Shown here piece after piece: positions 55,489 through 64,000 of a stretch of 64,000 bases of DNA; position 1 is the stretch's first letter; each line of letters begins with the position of its first letter. The DNA is taken from assembly GCA_934176955.1 (NCBI GenBank), contig CAKPOS010000001.1, positions 124,001 to 188,000 of the forward strand. The letters run 5' to 3'. The translations under genes and the position numbers were made by a program. A model generated the notes under the pieces. That model was not told the DNA's origin. It made no database searches and saw only the letters and a program-made list of their open reading frames with translations. The stretch comes from an uncultured Bacilli bacterium (GTDB lineage: Bacteria > Bacillota_I > Bacilli_A > RF39 > UBA660).

Positions 55489-55603
55489 TTGTCTCCTTCA
55501 TTATTTCTTCATTCATCATTTTAAATTCTTCAAAGTTAATCATTTCTTTTTGATATAATTCTTTATTGATGATTAATTTTAATTCTTTTCTTAGATTATC
55601 CAT
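55460..55603 (-). CDS. Small recombinase-associated protein
   Basis: 47 residues, MDNLRKELKLIINKELYQKE...NKK, with GGAGGGAATC before the ATG and an overlap of 29 bases with the recombinase start. The IINKELYQKEMINFEEFKMM pattern resembles the short SHOCT-like helical pair often encoded just before recombinases. A directionality factor or translational leader is possible; neither is shown. Confidence 0.6.
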   Translation of the reverse strand: MDNLRKELKLIINKELYQKEMINFEEFKMMNEEIMKETNDEYSSNKK

Positions 55604-55767
55604 GATTCCCTCCAATAAATCATATTATTTAGATGAAATAATATGAAAAAAAAGTGCCTAAGCACTTTGATTTATTGATGTAAATAATACTTATAGAGAA
55701 CTTATCTCTTTATTTTTTCAACTTTTTAATTAAAAATGATTATCTTTATCAGTATTTTATCACATTA

Positions 55768-57024
55768 TTAATATTCATTTAAACTATTTTCATTTAACAA
55801 GAAATAAAATATTCCCATAGTAACAATACCATTATCGTCCATTCTTGGTTTACTAACATCTCCTAAAATAATGACTTTCTTAAATGAATCATTAATACTT
55901 AATAAAGATTTTCTCTCCTGTTTTTCCTTTAAAGTATCTTGCATTTCATAAGCGGATTGAATATATATTCTTTTGTTTCCTTGATTACAAACAAAATCAA
56001 CTTCATATTGTGGTTTGATACGAACTCCTGCAGCACTTGTTTCATTTACTTCAACAACACCAACATCAACATTGTATCCCCGTCTTAATAATTCATTATA
56101 AATAATATTTTCCATGATATGTCCTTTATCAATTTGTCTAAAATTTAATCTTGCATTTCTAAGTCCAATATCCTCAAAGTAATATTTATATGGGGTATTG
56201 ATATATTTTTTTCCTTTAACATCATATCGTTCTGCTTTGGTAATCAAGAAAGCATCAGAGAAATACTCTAAATAACTACTTATTGTCTTATCGCTCAAAA
56301 TCATATTTTTTTCACTTTTAAAAGTATTTTGCAGATTACGAGGATTCGTTAAAGAACCAACTTGTGAAGAAATAATATTTAATAGTTCATTCAATTCTTC
56401 AGTATTATTGACATTGTTTCTTTCAATAATATCTCTTATATAAGTTTCTTCAAAAAGATTTTTTAAATATTTTGAACGGTCATTATCATTATCAAATGCT
56501 AAAGTATAGGGTAATCCTCCATATATACTATATTGTTCATATCCTTCATATTGATCACCATCAAATGCTTCCATATACTCCCTAAAACTTAATGGATAAA
56601 CATGAATTTCATCTCCACGCCCTCTAAATTCAGTAACAATATCTTTAGACAATAATTTAGCATTCGAACCAGTAACATAAACTTCTATATTTTCTTCATA
56701 TAGAAAAGTATTTAACACAGGAACAAAATCATCCATTTTTTGAATTTCATCCAATAGTAAGTAATATTTTTTCTCATCTTTAATTAACGTTCTTATATAT
56801 TGAATAAACTTATTACCATCAAGTAAAGATTCACTTTCTTTAATATCAAGTGGGATATATATAATATGATCTTTATCATTATTTTGTAATAAATATTGAT
56901 AAAATATCTTTTTTAATAAATAGGATTTCCCACATCTTCTAATACCAGTAATTACTTTAATTTGACCATTTCCATCTTTTTTGATTAATTGATTTAAATA
57001 AAAATCTCGTTTTATTTCTTTCAT
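55768..57024 (-). CDS. AAA ATPase with DUF4143 domain
   Basis: 418 residues. P-loop VITGIRRCGKSYLL (about 23-36), Walker B KYYLLLDEIQKM, VYVTGSNAKLL sensor region, LSFREYMEAF, and a C-terminal DUF4143/PD-(D/E)xK-like part with YEVDFVCNQGNKRIYIQ. Such ATPases are widespread in gut bacteria and of unknown cellular role; some sit next to mobile DNA. It may be element cargo or a maintenance function. Downstream arms TTTATCAGTATT suggest a terminator at about 55690-55757. Confidence 0.88.
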   Translation of the reverse strand: MKEIKRDFYLNQLIKKDGNGQIKVITGIRRCGKSYLLKKIFYQYLLQNNDKDHIIYIPLDIKESESLLDGNKFIQYIRTLIKDEKKYYLLLDEIQKMDDFVPVLNTFLYEENIEVYVTGSNAKLLSKDIVTEFRGRGDEIHVYPLSFREYMEAFDGDQYEGYEQYSIYGGLPYTLAFDNDNDRSKYLKNLFEETYIRDIIERNNVNNTEELNELLNIISSQVGSLTNPRNLQNTFKSEKNMILSDKTISSYLEYFSDAFLITKAERYDVKGKKYINTPYKYYFEDIGLRNARLNFRQIDKGHIMENIIYNELLRRGYNVDVGVVEVNETSAAGVRIKPQYEVDFVCNQGNKRIYIQSAYEMQDTLKEKQERKSLLSINDSFKKVIILGDVSKPRMDDNGIVTMGIFYFLLNENSLNEY

Positions 57025-57315
57025 TTTTTCCTATACCATCAATCAAAAAAATACTATTCTTTTTGATTGTATCTTCCTTTCTATATATTTTTTCACTACT
57101 ACATCATAAAATTCCCCTCATAATCACATTATACTATATATTAAATTTTTTTCAAGCAGTAATATTCCGAATTTTTTCGCAAATGCGAATTTTTTCGGAG
57201 TGATTAAAACAAATCTTTCTTGACCTGCTCTTTATTTAATTTTTTTTAAACTATTCCTTGCCCATTTTCTTTCTTTTTCTTTAGCTTCCTCGATTCCATT
57301 TTTAATTGAATAAAA
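57025..57315. other. Gap between the ATPase and copA
   Basis: Non-coding. At about 57168-57200 GAATTTTTTCG occurs twice in direct order around a TTCGCA-AA-TGCGAA palindrome. About 57240-57310 on the minus strand an open stretch (IKNGIEEAKEKERKWAR) lacks a start and looks like a gene tail. Confidence 0.35.
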
Positions 57316-57387
57316 AAATACTGATAAAGAGATTTCCTTTTATTTTTCTAATTCTTTAATAAAAGGTTACTAGCTTTATCAGTATTT
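57316..57387 (-). terminator. Terminator of csoR-copA with AATACTGATAAAG arms
   Basis: Outer perfect 14-bp arms AAATACTGATAAAG (57316-57329) and CTTTATCAGTATTT (57374-57387), inner perfect 8-bp stem CCTTTTAT/ATAAAAGG, and seven A in front on the plus strand, that is a T-run on the minus strand after copA. Confidence 0.75.
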
Positions 57388-57400
57388 AAGTTAAACGGAA

Positions 57401-59602
57401 TTAATTTGCTTTCCATCTTCTTAGTTTTAAGGCATTAAATACTACTGTTAAACTAGATAATGTCATAGCAAGACCTGCTAACATAGGATTCATTTGAATA
57501 TGAAATTCCTCTAATAAGCCACATGCTATAGGAATCATACAAATATTATAGAAAAAGGCCCAAAATAAATTTCCTTTAATATTTTTTAACGTTTTTTTAC
57601 TAATATCCAATAAATGATAAATTGCATTTAAATCATTCTTCATTAAAATAACATTAGATGAATCTGCTGCAATATCAATTGCCGAGCTTAGGCTAACCCC
57701 AATATCAGCGATAGATAAACTAGGTGCATCATTAATGCCGTCCCCCACCATCATCACTTTCTTCCCTTGATTCTTTAACTTCTTTATTTGATTGGCTTTA
57801 TCTTTGGGACTTACATTGGCAATTACTTCCTCTATTCCGATACTTTTGGCCATAATATTTGCCGTAATTTCATTATCTCCTGTCAACATTATCATTCTTT
57901 TATTCATGGCTTTTAATTTTTGAACGACATCACAAGCATTTTCTCTCATCATATCTCTTACTCCAATAAGAGCGATGACTTTTTTATTTTCGATAACATA
58001 AACAATACTATTTTGTTCTAAAGACAATTCTTCTTCATCCAAAGAAAGTGAATTTTTAATTTTATTCTGCTCAAGTATCTTACTACTACCAATCAAATAT
58101 TCAAAATTCCCAATTGTTCCTCTTAATCCACAACCAAGGATATTTTTAAAATCCTTTACAACTAAACGTTTTAAGTTCTTTTCCTTGGCGTAATTTTGAA
58201 AAGAGGTTGCTATAGGATGGGTAGATTTGCTTTCTAAAGAAGATACTATTTCAATTAATTCATTGTCAGAATAAGAAGATTGATTGATAATTTTTGCTAT
58301 TCTTAACTTTCCATAAGTTAGTGTTCCTGTTTTATCAAAAACAATGGTATCTATTTTGTTGGCACTTTCCAATATTTCAGACTTTTTAATTAAAATACCA
58401 TTTTTAGCACATAGTCCTTCACTGACTACTACTGCTAAAGGAGTAGCTAGTCCTAAGGCACAAGGGCAAGCACAAACAAGAACAGTTACCATATGAATAA
58501 TCGCATCATTGAAAGAAAATCCCAATATTAAATGAACAAGCATCGTAATTATTGCTATGATAATGACAATAGGAACAAAAACACCACTAACTTTATCTGC
58601 AACTCTAGCAATAGGAACTTTAGTGTTCGTAGCTTCTACAACTAAGCGAACAATTTCTGATATTGTAGAATCTTTTCCAATATTTTCTGCTTGATATAAA
58701 ACTTCTTTTTCTAAATTGATTGAACCAGCAACGACTTTATCCTTTTCTCCTCTTTTTACAGGAACAGATTCTCCACTGATAAAAGATTCATCAACATAGG
58801 AAGTTCCTTTCACTATTTTCCCATCAACCGCAAAACGATTTCCTGGTTTAGCAATTAAAATATCTCCTTTTTTGACTTCATCAATCGAAACTTCTTTTTC
58901 TTGATGATGAAGAAATAATATTGCTGTTTTAGGTGTAATGGTTACTAACCCTTTTATTGCATCTTTAGTTTTTTCTTTACTGATATTATCAATATATCTT
59001 CCTAATTTAATAAAATAAAGAATAATACAAACACTTTCAAAGTATAAATTTTCTACATATTCTTGATGACCTTTTAAAATCATTATCATATTACAAGTAC
59101 TTAAAATAAAACTTGAAAACACTCCTAAGGTAACTAAAGTATCCATATTTGGAGAATGATGATAAATATTTTTTATTCCACTGATTAAAATATCTCTACC
59201 AAAATAAAGAAAATAAACACTAAAGAGAAATAAACATACTGAATAATGAACAGGATAATTTATCCTATGTAAAAAAGGAATTATCGGAAGATGAACCATA
59301 TGGGACATTGAAACATAAAGCACTATTAAAGCAAGAAATCCATTGAGCAAAAAATAACGATTTCGATTGTTCTCTTTTTCTTCTTGTGCATCATAAATTC
59401 CTAAAGATTGAAAACCAGCTTCTTTAACATATCGATTTAAATCTTCCTCCGTAATATCATCCTCATAATGAATACTAGCAGTAGACATTACTAAATTAAC
59501 AACAGCATCATCAATACCTTTTTGTCTAAGTAAGTATTTTTCTAAACTAGCCTGACAAGCACTACAAGTCATTCCACCTATTTTTAAAACAATTTTTTTC
59601 AA
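57401..59602 (-). CDS. copA: Copper-exporting P1B-type ATPase
   Basis: Pumps Cu(I) out of the cell. It has 733 residues: one N-terminal heavy-metal-associated domain with GGMTCSACQ, eight transmembrane helices with the CPC motif in VCACPCALGLATP, actuator ISGESVPV, phosphorylation site DKTGTLTYG, the STHPIA motif and hinge VGDGINDAPSL. Complete. Downstream of csoR in one operon. Confidence 0.95.
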   Translation of the reverse strand: MKKIVLKIGGMTCSACQASLEKYLLRQKGIDDAVVNLVMSTASIHYEDDITEEDLNRYVKEAGFQSLGIYDAQEEKENNRNRYFLLNGFLALIVLYVSMSHMVHLPIIPFLHRINYPVHYSVCLFLFSVYFLYFGRDILISGIKNIYHHSPNMDTLVTLGVFSSFILSTCNMIMILKGHQEYVENLYFESVCIILYFIKLGRYIDNISKEKTKDAIKGLVTITPKTAILFLHHQEKEVSIDEVKKGDILIAKPGNRFAVDGKIVKGTSYVDESFISGESVPVKRGEKDKVVAGSINLEKEVLYQAENIGKDSTISEIVRLVVEATNTKVPIARVADKVSGVFVPIVIIIAIITMLVHLILGFSFNDAIIHMVTVLVCACPCALGLATPLAVVVSEGLCAKNGILIKKSEILESANKIDTIVFDKTGTLTYGKLRIAKIINQSSYSDNELIEIVSSLESKSTHPIATSFQNYAKEKNLKRLVVKDFKNILGCGLRGTIGNFEYLIGSSKILEQNKIKNSLSLDEEELSLEQNSIVYVIENKKVIALIGVRDMMRENACDVVQKLKAMNKRMIMLTGDNEITANIMAKSIGIEEVIANVSPKDKANQIKKLKNQGKKVMMVGDGINDAPSLSIADIGVSLSSAIDIAADSSNVILMKNDLNAIYHLLDISKKTLKNIKGNLFWAFFYNICMIPIACGLLEEFHIQMNPMLAGLAMTLSSLTVVFNALKLRRWKAN

Positions 59603-59671
59603 AATAATCCCCTCCTATTTATTCAAATAAAATACTTCATTCTCTAACTAACGGAATATTTATTCTATAAA

Positions 59672-59983
59672 TTAATTTAATTTTTTTACTAAATCCATTA
59701 CTTCATCAATAATTGTATCATTATCATTTTTTATTTCACGAACAACGCAAGTCGACAAATGACTTTTAAAGATTTCATTACTAACACTTTTAATCGATTT
59801 ATTTATTGCTAAAAGCTGAATTAAAATATCATTACAATATTTATCTTCTTCAATCATATTTTGAACTCCCCTTATTTGTCCTTCAATCGTTTTTAGTCTT
59901 TTCATTAAATTTTTCTTTGTATCAACAGTTCTCTTAGTAGTTTTTAAGTCGTTACAACACTCCCGTTTTTCTGCCATTTGCAT
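59672..59983 (-). CDS. csoR: Copper-sensing repressor CsoR
   Basis: Helical DUF156 repressor that leaves DNA when it binds Cu(I). 103 residues. Copper ligands Cys-His-Cys are seen as DKYCNDIL and KSHLSTCVV; RLKTIEGQIRGVQNMIEEDKYC is the family core. Extra cysteines near the N-terminus (CC in ECCND). The start at 59983 has AAAGGAGAGGAT. Directly downstream of its operator. Confidence 0.93.
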   Translation of the reverse strand: MQMAEKRECCNDLKTTKRTVDTKKNLMKRLKTIEGQIRGVQNMIEEDKYCNDILIQLLAINKSIKSVSNEIFKSHLSTCVVREIKNDNDTIIDEVMDLVKKLN

Positions 59984-60000
59984 ATCCTCTCCTTTCAAAT

Positions 60001-60030
60001 ATTATAACACCCCTAGGGGGTGTTTGTAAA
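60001..60030 (-). promoter_or_regulatory. csoR-copA promoter with overlapping CsoR operator
   Basis: Minus strand: TTTACA (-35), 18-bp spacer, TATAAT (-10). The spacer is almost wholly the inverted repeat AACACCCC-CTA-GGGGTGTT (plus strand 60006-60024), the GC-rich pseudo-palindrome typical of CsoR sites. Binding would block RNA polymerase until copper is present. Confidence 0.88.
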
Positions 60031-60290
60031 TAGAAAATAAAAAAGCAAGAACACTAAATAAAGTGAACTTTTGATATTTATTTTCATGATTTCCTTCCAG
60101 CTTTTCTCAATGTATTTAGGATATCATTTTATTTTTCATCAATATATTCCCTATCCTTACTCGTTTTCTCAAGAATTTAATATTTTTAACAAAAAAATAC
60201 TTCACCCAAACTGTAAATTCATTAAAAGAAAAGACAAAATAAGTATTTTTCGTGTATAATAAATGATAAATGATTAAAGGAGAAATAAAT

Positions 60291-61349
60291 ATGGTAAAAG
60301 ATTTATGCTTTGAAATTATCGAAAAATGTTTAAATGAATGTATGTTTTGTTCCTCCAATTCTAATTGTAACAAAAAACAAATCATCACATTTGAAGACTT
60401 TAAAAAAGTAATCGACCACTTTATGTCTACAGGTGGAATACAAGAACTATCTCTATCTGGTGGAGAACCATTTCTTCATCCTCAATTAATAGAAATGGTC
60501 AAATATACAAAATCCCTTCATATAAAAACAGTAATATTTACTAGTGGTGTAATCAAAAAAAATAAGCTCAATAATGCAGCACAAAAATATTATTTAAACG
60601 AATTCAATAACGCAATAAAAGAAGTACAACAACACGAACCAGATAATCAATTTCTATTAGAGAAAATAAGAACTTATTATAATAACTTATTAAATCCAAC
60701 CGAAATAGGAGGAATAAGTAAAGAAATATTAAATACTTTAAATGATATTGGTTTAGATAAAATAGTATTTGATGTTCAAGCTTATGAATCTGAAACAGAT
60801 CATAAAATCATGGGAAGAAAAGAACCATCAAGACAAGCACTATTAGATTCCATAATAAGAGCATCTCAAACTAATATAAACATAGATATCCATTTTGTAC
60901 CAATGAAATTAAACTATAAAGAAATCCCTGATATCTTAGAATTATTAGAAATAGCCAAAATACAAAACATCAGTATCTTAAACTTTCTCCCTCAGGGAAG
61001 AGGAAGAATAAATAAAAAGGAACTATTACTATCTGAAAAAGAAAAAAAAGAATTCTTTACTATATTAGAACAATCTAAAAAATATTACACGGGTAACATA
61101 AGAATAGGAACACCATTTTTTGATGAGCAAACACACCAATGCAACGCTGGTTTGGAAAAACTAGATATAAAATTTGATGGCACTGTCCTACCATGTCCTG
61201 CTTTTAAAGAATTAACAAAAGAAGAATGCCAAAAATTTAATATAAAACTCCCCAATATATATTCTAATTTAGATGAAATAAAAATAAAAGGAGAAGGAAA
61301 AAGGGCTTACCAGTTGTGTAAACAAGTATATAAAAATAGAGAGAAATAA
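60291..61349 (+). CDS. Radical SAM enzyme with C-terminal cysteine cluster
   Basis: 352 residues from the ATG at 60291 (AAAGGAGAAATAAAT). The radical SAM cluster motif is CLNECMFC (CxxxCxxC, residues 13-20), followed by LSLSGGEPFLHP. The C-terminus has CNAGLEKLDIKFDGTVLPCPAF, like a SPASM/auxiliary-cluster region. No precursor peptide gene is visible nearby, so RiPP maturation is unproven. Own promoter-like TATAAT at 60255-60260. It lies inside the element beside the right junction, on the opposite strand to copA. Confidence 0.82.
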   Translation: MVKDLCFEIIEKCLNECMFCSSNSNCNKKQIITFEDFKKVIDHFMSTGGIQELSLSGGEPFLHPQLIEMVKYTKSLHIKTVIFTSGVIKKNKLNNAAQKYYLNEFNNAIKEVQQHEPDNQFLLEKIRTYYNNLLNPTEIGGISKEILNTLNDIGLDKIVFDVQAYESETDHKIMGRKEPSRQALLDSIIRASQTNINIDIHFVPMKLNYKEIPDILELLEIAKIQNISILNFLPQGRGRINKKELLLSEKEKKEFFTILEQSKKYYTGNIRIGTPFFDEQTHQCNAGLEKLDIKFDGTVLPCPAFKELTKEECQKFNIKLPNIYSNLDEIKIKGEGKRAYQLCKQVYKNREK

Positions 61350-61396
61350 TATTACTGCGTTTGTAATAAATTTGTGTTCTTGTATTTACACCAAGA

Positions 61397-61399
61397 TTG
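61397..61399. other. Right attachment junction of the serine-recombinase element
   Basis: Plus strand CACCAAGA-TTG-CAAGAGTTTTG: element, shared 3-bp core, PBP. The core cuts the Asn codon of the SxN motif. Confidence 0.75.
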
Positions 61400-62448
61400 C
61401 AAGAGTTTTGTACAACTTGTAAAAAAGTTTGAGCACCATGTCCCCCATGTTTCCAGCATTTTATTCTAGCGCCATCTACATTGACAGAACCCCCATCATA
61501 GAAAGTATCTTTCTCTAAATCTACTTTTCCTTCCTCTAAAGCAGTTGCTAAAGTAACAATTTTGAAAGTACTTCCTGGTTCATAGCTAGCCCAAATGGCT
61601 AAGTTGCGATTAATTTCTTCTGTTTTATATTCTTGATAATGATTAGGGTTGAATCCTGGTCTCGAGACTAATCCTAAGATTTCTCCTGTTTTGGGATTCA
61701 TGGCAATTGACCAAGCACCATCTGCATTATATTTCGTCATTGCATTGTCTAATTCTCTTTCCATAATACTTTGAATATCATAAGAAATTGTTAATTCTAC
61801 ATCTATCCCGTTAGTTGGTTCGACATAATTTTCTACTTTTTTTAATTTTTGGCCTTTAGCATCACTATAATATTGAATAGCCCCTGCTGAACCTGTTAAA
61901 TATTTATCATACTGTAACTCTAATCCACTTAATCCTTGATTATCTATCCCAACATAACCTAATGCATGACACAGCAATTTATCATAGGGATAAATTCTTT
62001 TAGATTCTTTTACTAAATATACCCCTTCATAGCCTAATTTTTCTATTTTATCTGCTTCTTCATAGCCTAATCTTCTTCCTTCTGGATGTACCCTTTCAAT
62101 AGAAGAACTTTTAAAGATATGTTCTCGAATAGCTTGAACATTACAATTTAAAATACTAGCAATTTCTTTAGCCATTTTTTCTTTTTTATCTTGCTGGATT
62201 TGATTAGGAATAAATACTAGAGATACTGTCGTTAAATTATCAGCAATGACTTTCTTATCACTCGTCATAATCTTTCCTCTATCGGCTTCAATAGGAAGAT
62301 TTCTACTCCATAATCCATTTGCATAATGATTTAATTTTTGATAATCCATAACTTGGATATAAAATACCTTTCCAATAATGAGAAAAAAACATAAAATAAC
62401 GATAAATAAAACAATTCGAATTCTTTTATGAATATATTTAGAAAACAT
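61397..62448 (-). pseudogene. Class B penicillin-binding protein, N-terminal fragment (interrupted gene)
   Basis: Codons 1-350 of a SpoVD/FtsI-like transpeptidase: transmembrane anchor (about 10-30), dimerisation domain (LWSRNLPIEADRGKI...), and the start of the transpeptidase domain with EPGSTFKIV (nucleophile Ser about 293) up to NSC of the SxN motif. The frame then runs 45 codons into the element (stop 61264). The start at 62448 follows TAGGTGATATT. It needs 52865-53726 for a working enzyme. Confidence 0.9.
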
Positions 62449-62536
62449 TAATATCACCTATTAAATGTTATTAATATTAGAAACAAAAAATACTTACCTA
62501 TATTATTCTAAAAAAAAGATAAGGAAAATTTTATCA

Positions 62537-64000
62537 TTACTCCTTATCTTTTTTTAAACTATTTTCTATTTTTACTTGTAATTGTTCTTTCGTGAATGGC
62601 TTAGAAAGATATTCCGTAAACCCTTCTTTTTTATATTTTTCTTCCGCACCTGCTAAAGCATCTGCTGTTAATGCAATGACAGGAATGGAAAAATTAGTTA
62701 TTTTCTTTAATTCTTTTAAAGTTTCTTCTCCATTCATAACGGGCATCATGATATCCATTAAAATAATATCATAATTTTGATTTTCTTCTTTTATTTTTGT
62801 TAAGCATTCTAATCCATTGCTGCACTCATCGATTTTATTTATTTCTAAGGACTCTAAGAAATTTCTAGCAACTTTTCGATTCAATTTATTATCATCAACA
62901 ATTAATACTTTTAATTCTGGATTAATCATTTGGGCTTCTAGATTCTTTTGTGGAAAAGAGTTTTCTTTAATGACTTCTATTTTTTGAGGAAGAGTAACAG
63001 TAAAAGTTGAACCCTCTCCTGCAATTGATTCTACAGTAATTTTTCCCTTCATTAATTCTACTAATTTTTGAGTAATAGCAAGGCCAAGACCAGTTCCTTC
63101 AATGGTTGAATTTTTTTCTACATCAAATCGTTCAAACTTAGTAAATAACTTTTTTAAATTTTCTTTACGAATTCCTTTTCCTGTATCTTTACAAACGATT
63201 TTAAGATAATAAGTTTCCCCCTTAAATATTCCTATTGCAGATAATTCTATCTTTCCTTTGTCTGTATATTTAATTGCATTTGAAAGCAAATTATTCATAA
63301 TTTCCTTGATATGACTTTTATCCCCAATTAACCTTTCAGGAATAGTATCAGAAATATTAACTTCTAGCTCTAAATTTTTCTCATTAATTTTAGGATGATA
63401 AATTCTAACTAGATTGGTAATTTCTTCTCTAAGAGAATAGGAAGATAAAGTAATTTCCATTTTATCTGATTCTATCTTATTAATATCCATAATATTCCCA
63501 ACAATTTCTAATAAAGTATTAGAAGAATAAATAATATCTTCTAAATCTTTTTCCATTTCTTTTGGGCAAATTTTCTTTTCTTTCATCCCTGACGATAGCC
63601 CAACAATAGCATTTAACGGCGTTCTAATTTCATGAGACATTGAAGAAAGAAAATCACTTTTTGCCCGATTTGCTTTTTCAGCTGTTTCTTTTGCTAAATT
63701 TAATTTTTCAATCATTTTAATATCTGGATTTTCTATGGTAAAATACATAATTAAAAGCATATAAGTAAAAAAGAAATTTTCAAACATAATATTAGGAAAA
63801 AATCTTCTAGCTACTAATCCTAAAATATATAAAAAAATTAGACAAATAAAGGGAATGTCTTTTTTAAAACAATCCTTATTTTTAATAAAAATAATTGTTG
63901 ATGTTATAATGATTAAACCAAGATAGATTATTGTAGAATACAAAGTTATATTATAAGATAAGCCAAATCCATCTAAGATATTGCCTTCATTAATTACTAC
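62537..64000 (-). CDS. Hybrid sensor histidine kinase/response regulator (5' end outside window)
   Basis: Open to the window edge, so the N-terminus is missing; 488 codons are seen. At least three membrane helices (first 80 residues visible), a coiled linker, HisKA with phosphoacceptor His in SSMSHEIRTPLNAIVGLS, HATPase motifs NNLLSNAIKYT, DTGKGI and GTGLGLAI, then a receiver domain with the phospho-Asp in DIILMDIMMPVMNG and the Lys in SKPFTKEQL. No partner regulator nearby; ligand unknown. Located upstream of the interrupted PBP. Confidence 0.9.
   Translation of the reverse strand, partial: VVINEGNILDGFGLSYNITLYSTIIYLGLIIITSTIIFIKNKDCFKKDIPFICLIFLYILGLVARRFFPNIMFENFFFTYMLLIMYFTIENPDIKMIEKLNLAKETAEKANRAKSDFLSSMSHEIRTPLNAIVGLSSGMKEKKICPKEMEKDLEDIIYSSNTLLEIVGNIMDINKIESDKMEITLSSYSLREEITNLVRIYHPKINEKNLELEVNISDTIPERLIGDKSHIKEIMNNLLSNAIKYTDKGKIELSAIGIFKGETYYLKIVCKDTGKGIRKENLKKLFTKFERFDVEKNSTIEGTGLGLAITQKLVELMKGKITVESIAGEGSTFTVTLPQKIEVIKENSFPQKNLEAQMINPELKVLIVDDNKLNRKVARNFLESLEINKIDECSNGLECLTKIKEENQNYDIILMDIMMPVMNGEETLKELKKITNFSIPVIALTADALAGAEEKYKKEGFTEYLSKPFTKEQLQVKIENSLKKDKE

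Larger units (their letters stand above)
53724..61399. mobile_element. 7.67-kb serine-recombinase element carrying copper resistance, inserted in a PBP gene
   Basis: Bounded by the two halves of one PBP gene with a 3-bp shared core, TTG. Contents: large serine recombinase near the left end, a small upstream ORF, an AAA/DUF4143 ATPase, copA, csoR and a radical SAM gene at the right end. No relaxase, conjugation or phage structural genes are present, so it is a transposon-like or mobilisable element. The 3-bp core and lack of terminal inverted repeats suit large serine recombinases. Confidence 0.85.

Noticed and set aside
60116..60388. Minus-strand 90-aa frame opposite the radical SAM start
   Set aside because: Antisense to the radical SAM gene with its clear CxxxCxxC motif; no binding site or family.
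62485..62515. Possible further sigma-H promoter upstream of the PBP N-terminal fragment (AGAATAATATAGG)
   Set aside because: The -10-like box matches, but no AGGA box lies 15 bases upstream, only a T-run. Could be an ordinary or decayed promoter.

Overview
The window is AT-rich (roughly 30% GC by eye), uses the standard bacterial code (TAA, TAG and TGA all act as stops; for example secY ends in a TGA that overlaps the adk start), has AGGAGG-type ribosome binding sites, and carries spore genes (cotE, a cotJA-cotJB fusion, cotJC, spoIVB) next to ymfF/ymfH, ftsK/spoIIIE, scpA/scpB and competence genes. This points to a spore-forming, low-GC Bacillota of the class Bacilli, probably an uncultured gut lineage near Erysipelotrichia/RF39-like groups. 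The lineage is inference; the spore genes are seen directly.

Layout. 1-2.9 kb: the start of cotE (runs off the window), an unknown gene, and a prepilin-like plus membrane protein pair. 2.9-16.7 kb: the S10-spc-alpha ribosomal operon on the minus strand, rpsJ to rplQ, with secY, adk, infA and rpoA, driven by a strong promoter near 16.7 kb; rpmD (L30) and map are absent from their usual places. 16.7-17.7 kb: IS debris. 17.7-23.9 kb: ymfH, ymfF, deoD, an unknown membrane protein and ftsK. 24.1-31.0 kb: comEA-comEC followed by a modular accessory region in which the 3' end of comEC recurs twice as fragments between unrelated cargo genes. 31.2-37.1 kb: xerD, two tRNA genes, spoIVB, folD, yigZ and the cotJ genes. 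37.1-40.0 kb: an undescribed-looking two-peptide bacteriocin locus (C39-peptidase ABC exporter, small accessory protein and two double-glycine-leader peptides). 40.1-44.0 kb: a truncated ISL3 element and decaying accessory genes. 44.0-52.4 kb: trmB, pdp, scpBA, a repeat-filled gap, recD2, a metallo-hydrolase and mraY. 52.6-62.4 kb: a class B penicillin-binding protein gene cut in two by a 7.67-kb element with a large serine recombinase, an AAA/DUF4143 ATPase, copA, csoR and a radical SAM gene. 62.5-64.0 kb: a hybrid histidine kinase running off the end.

Three observations stand out. (1) The serine-recombinase copper element sits exactly at the SxN-motif codons of the PBP; removing it across a 3-bp shared core restores a continuous 636-codon PBP with SxxK, SxN, KTG and PASTA. 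(2) Two short, easily missed genes encode peptides with 15-residue double-glycine leaders and GxxxG motifs, directly behind a C39 exporter. (3) That exporter and comEA share a nearly identical upstream region that fits a sigma-H promoter, with exactly 15 nt between the two boxes; a third copy with the same spacing lies orphaned at 47.7 kb. This suggests that DNA uptake and bacteriocin export are switched on together. The comEC-tail modules add a fourth puzzle: cargo genes appear to have arrived together with a copy of the neighbouring comEC 3' end.
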